Positions 13,772 through 15,674 of a stretch of 15,674 nt of DNA are shown piece after piece (positions within the stretch are counted from its first letter, which is position 1; each line of letters opens with the position of its first letter). A program made the position numbers and the translations under genes. The DNA is from Flemingiibacterium sp045586505 (GTDB lineage Bacteria; Bacillota; Clostridia; Oscillospirales; CAG-272): positions 1 to 15,674 of the forward strand of contig JAZNAL010000058.1 in assembly GCA_045586505.1 (NCBI GenBank). The letters run 5' to 3'. The notes below the pieces were generated by a model. It was not told the DNA's origin, did no database searches, and worked only from the letters and a program-made list of their open reading frames with translations.

Positions 13772-13939
13772 TTAATCCTTTTTCACAACAGGCTTACCGT
13801 CGGAGTCCAGCAGAGGCGTGAGACCGCCTGCGTGACCGTCGTGATGCCATATATAGCATACGCCGGTCTCGCGATCCCGCCAGATCTCGGTTGTGGTAAG
13901 TATTCCCTGCGTATATATCTTTTCAAATCTTTCGTCCAT
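13772..13939 (-). CDS. Small DUF6440-like protein
   Basis: A 55-residue protein starting MDERFEKIYTQGILTTTEIW, then a GVCYIWHHDGHAGGLTPLLD stretch (residues 26-45) and a lysine-rich end (KPVVKKD). The pattern of an early KIY, a TEIWRDRETGVxY strand and GGLTPLLDxDGKP matches my memory of DUF6440, a short family of unknown function in Firmicutes. The ATG at 13939 has GAAGG 6 bases upstream and lies 13 bases after the hflC stop codon, so it is the last gene of the hflK-hflC transcript. Its stop is about 10 bases before the terminator stem. It has no signal peptide or membrane segment. Small size makes it easy to miss, but position, ribosome site and terminator support it. Confidence 0.8.
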   Translation of the reverse strand: MDERFEKIYTQGILTTTEIWRDRETGVCYIWHHDGHAGGLTPLLDSDGKPVVKKD

Positions 13940-13952
13940 CGTAAACCTTCGA

Positions 13953-14828
13953 TTACGGATTCATGAGGATCTGACCCAGCCTTGACTCCTTGTCGATGAT
14001 GACCGTCTTGTCCTCGCCGGACAGCGATGCCTTCAAGGCTTCAAGTGCGCGGGTGAACTCGTAGAATTCCTTCTTATCCTCGGTATTGTATGCCTCCGCA
14101 AGCAGACGCATATATTCCTGCTCGCCCTCCGCCTCAAGACGTGCCGCCTCGGCTTTGGCGTTGGAGACGATAATATTCACCTGCTTATCCACCTCGTTTC
14201 GGATGATGGATGCTTCATAGTTACCGTCGGCGGTGTACTTCTCTGCCATCTGATTGCGGTCAGAGATCATTCTGTCGTAAACCGCGTTCTCATTGCTCTC
14301 GGCAAGGTCGAAGCGCTTGATGCGCACGTCCAGCACGTTGATGCCGTAGGTAGTGCAGAGCTCAGCCACCTCGGTGGTGATGCCTGCGTAGATATCGTTT
14401 CTTCCGGACGCATCCTCGGTGTTGATGATGTCATCCTGCTCCAGTGTACCCATCAGATTCTTCAGCGAGTTATAAGTAACCGCGTTAAGACGCGCTTCCG
14501 CCTCTGCGGTGGTACCGAGGGTACGGTAGAAGGTACGGGGATCGGAGATCTCCCAAACTATGTAGCTGTCCACCGTCATATTCTTCTTGTCGGAGGTCAG
14601 CACCTCAGACGGGGGAATGTCATAGATGAGAGTGGTGTTCGGGAAGGTGCGGGTGGTATCAATGAAGGGCACCTTAAAATGCAGACCCGCGTCCCCGGTG
14701 ATGTCTACGATCTCGGAGAAGCGCATCAGACAGACAAACTCATTTTCGGCAACCGTATAAACAGAGTTGAGCGCCACAAATATAAGCAGTAACGCTATTA
14801 CTGCGGTGATAATTAAACCTTTTTTCAT
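13953..14828 (-). CDS. hflC: HflC, SPFH-domain membrane protein
   Basis: HflC and HflK form a membrane complex; in E. coli it surrounds and modulates the FtsH protease. The 291-residue protein has one N-terminal membrane helix (about 4-22), then the SPFH/band-7 domain starting at VAENEFVCLMRFSEIVDITG and including AGLHFKVPFIDTTRTFPNTT (47-66) and EISDPRTFYRTLG (93-105). After it comes a helical stretch rich in Ala/Glu/Lys (RNEVDKQVNIIVSNAKAEAA onward) that is probably coiled coil. AAGGAGAG precedes the ATG. It starts 21 bases after hflK. No FtsH gene is in the window. The family is clear; the physiological role in this organism is inference. Confidence 0.93.
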   Translation of the reverse strand: MKKGLIITAVIALLLIFVALNSVYTVAENEFVCLMRFSEIVDITGDAGLHFKVPFIDTTRTFPNTTLIYDIPPSEVLTSDKKNMTVDSYIVWEISDPRTFYRTLGTTAEAEARLNAVTYNSLKNLMGTLEQDDIINTEDASGRNDIYAGITTEVAELCTTYGINVLDVRIKRFDLAESNENAVYDRMISDRNQMAEKYTADGNYEASIIRNEVDKQVNIIVSNAKAEAARLEAEGEQEYMRLLAEAYNTEDKKEFYEFTRALEALKASLSGEDKTVIIDKESRLGQILMNP

Positions 14829-14849
14829 GCTTGTTTCTCTCCTTCCCTG

Positions 14850-15674
14850 TTATTTCGCCGACGCAAAGTCGTCAAGCGGCAGCAGCTTTTCTGTGGTGGT
14901 ATCGGAAACATCCACATAGAGCACAACGCCCGGAAGGGCTTCCTCGATCATCTCGTAGTACATACGGATGCGTGTGATCTCGGGATCCTTGGCGTACTCA
15001 CCGTACATAGCTTCAAACTTGGCTACCTGCTTCACCGCCTCATTGATGCGGTTCTGCTTCAAATATTCGGCGTTTCTTATAAGCTGGTCGGCTTCAGCCT
15101 CCGCCTGCGGGAGCTTGGAATTGCTGTAAGCCTTCGCCTGATTGATTGCGGTCTCCGCGCCCTGCTTTGCGGTCTCCACCTGCTTGAATGCTTCGATGAC
15201 CGATTCTGTGGGCGGCTCGGAGTCCTGGATCTTAATATCGGTAAGAGTCAGACCTATGTCATAGGTCTCAAGAATTTCGCTGACCAGCTCCTTGACTCTG
15301 ATCTGAATATCGGTCTTACCGTCGGTAAGCACCTGATCAACGGTGGCAGAGCCTACCACCGCACGGATCTGGCTCTGGATGAGGTTTTTAAGAATGGATT
15401 CGGGGTTCTGCGAGTTGTAGAGATATTTCACGGGATCGGAGACCTTATATTCCACGAAAAAGTCCACATTAACGATATTGTAGTCGCCGGTGATCATCTT
15501 GGATTCTTTTTCGATGGTCTCGTAGACACCGTCAGTAACGTAGTCACTGCGGTAACCCAGCTCGATCTTCTGATAGACGTTGACATCGACCTTAACAACC
15601 GACTGAATACCAAAGGGGAGCTTGAAATGTATGCCCGCATCGGTAACATCGGTGACCTTACCGAAGGTGGTGAC
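14850..15674 (-). CDS. hflK: HflK, SPFH-domain membrane protein, N-terminus outside the window
   Basis: The frame stays open to the right edge, so the N-terminal membrane helix and start codon are missing. The visible 274 residues begin VTTFGKVTDVTDAGIHFKLP, the SPFH domain entry, continue through VVKVDVNVYQKIELGYRSD and NVDFFVEYKVSDPVKYLY, and pass into a charged helical region (EAFKQVETAKQGAETAINQA onward). An internal ATG at 15497 is not the start because homologous sequence continues in frame for 59 codons upstream of it. The end is acidic/serine-rich (DDFASAK). The partner hflC follows after a 21-base gap. Together they probably form a ring-like membrane scaffold. Confidence 0.92.
   Translation of the reverse strand, partial: VTTFGKVTDVTDAGIHFKLPFGIQSVVKVDVNVYQKIELGYRSDYVTDGVYETIEKESKMITGDYNIVNVDFFVEYKVSDPVKYLYNSQNPESILKNLIQSQIRAVVGSATVDQVLTDGKTDIQIRVKELVSEILETYDIGLTLTDIKIQDSEPPTESVIEAFKQVETAKQGAETAINQAKAYSNSKLPQAEAEADQLIRNAEYLKQNRINEAVKQVAKFEAMYGEYAKDPEITRIRMYYEMIEEALPGVVLYVDVSDTTTEKLLPLDDFASAK

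Overview
The window looks like chromosomal DNA from a low-to-moderate GC anaerobic Firmicute, most likely a gut clostridial lineage of the Oscillospirales/Ruminococcaceae type. This rests on the AAAGGAG-type ribosome binding sites, clear sigma-A promoters, a PyrK/type 1B PyrD pair, a type II OMP decarboxylase, a MecA-like adaptor, and a lipoprotein–MBOAT–DHHW cassette. The taxonomic placement is inference from gene content and style.

Layout. (1) 1-718, minus strand: promoter, rpsO and the first 37 codons of pnp. Two strong hairpins but no U-tract terminator lie between the two genes, so they probably share a transcript with a processing or control point between them. (2) 758-1862, plus: azlC-azlD, a two-part branched-chain amino acid exporter, with its own promoter divergent from rpsO. 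(3) 2125-5537, plus: a DUF4358-like lipoprotein, a palindrome-ended mobile-like repeat, an MBOAT O-acyltransferase and a DHHW/AlgX-like partner, closed by a textbook terminator. The last two probably acylate an exported polymer. (4) 5566-6351, minus: an unknown single-pass membrane protein whose promoter sits inside the preceding terminator. (5) 6333-12750, minus: a long operon-like run of family 4 uracil-DNA glycosylase, asparaginase-like protein, degenerate response regulator, pyrC, pyrF, pyrK and pyrD. (6) 12702-13132: a non-coding region with a second palindrome-ended hairpin element. (7) 13133-13726, plus: a MecA-like ClpC adaptor with an unusual CxCxCxC tail. (8) 13728-15674, minus: hflK (incomplete at the window edge), hflC and a 55-codon DUF6440-like gene, sharing a bidirectional terminator with the mecA-like gene.

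How the genes work together. PyrC, PyrF and PyrK/PyrD cover dihydroorotate formation, its oxidation, and the final decarboxylation to UMP. Carbamoyl-phosphate synthase, PyrB and PyrE are not in the window. The asparaginase could feed aspartate to PyrB, and uracil-DNA glycosylase removes uracil from DNA, so the run has a loose uracil/aspartate theme with a non-phosphorylatable regulator in its middle.

Most unusual items: two repeat elements about 10 kb apart that share the terminal palindrome TAAATTATCGTTTA but have different GC-rich hairpin cores; the pseudo-receiver regulator inside the pyr run; a promoter whose -35 lies inside the upstream operon's terminator; and an asparaginase that may lack the catalytic lysine. 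No tRNA, rRNA, CRISPR array, phage gene or transposase gene was seen. I did not find a clearly new multi-gene system. The paired palindromic elements are the best candidate for something undescribed.
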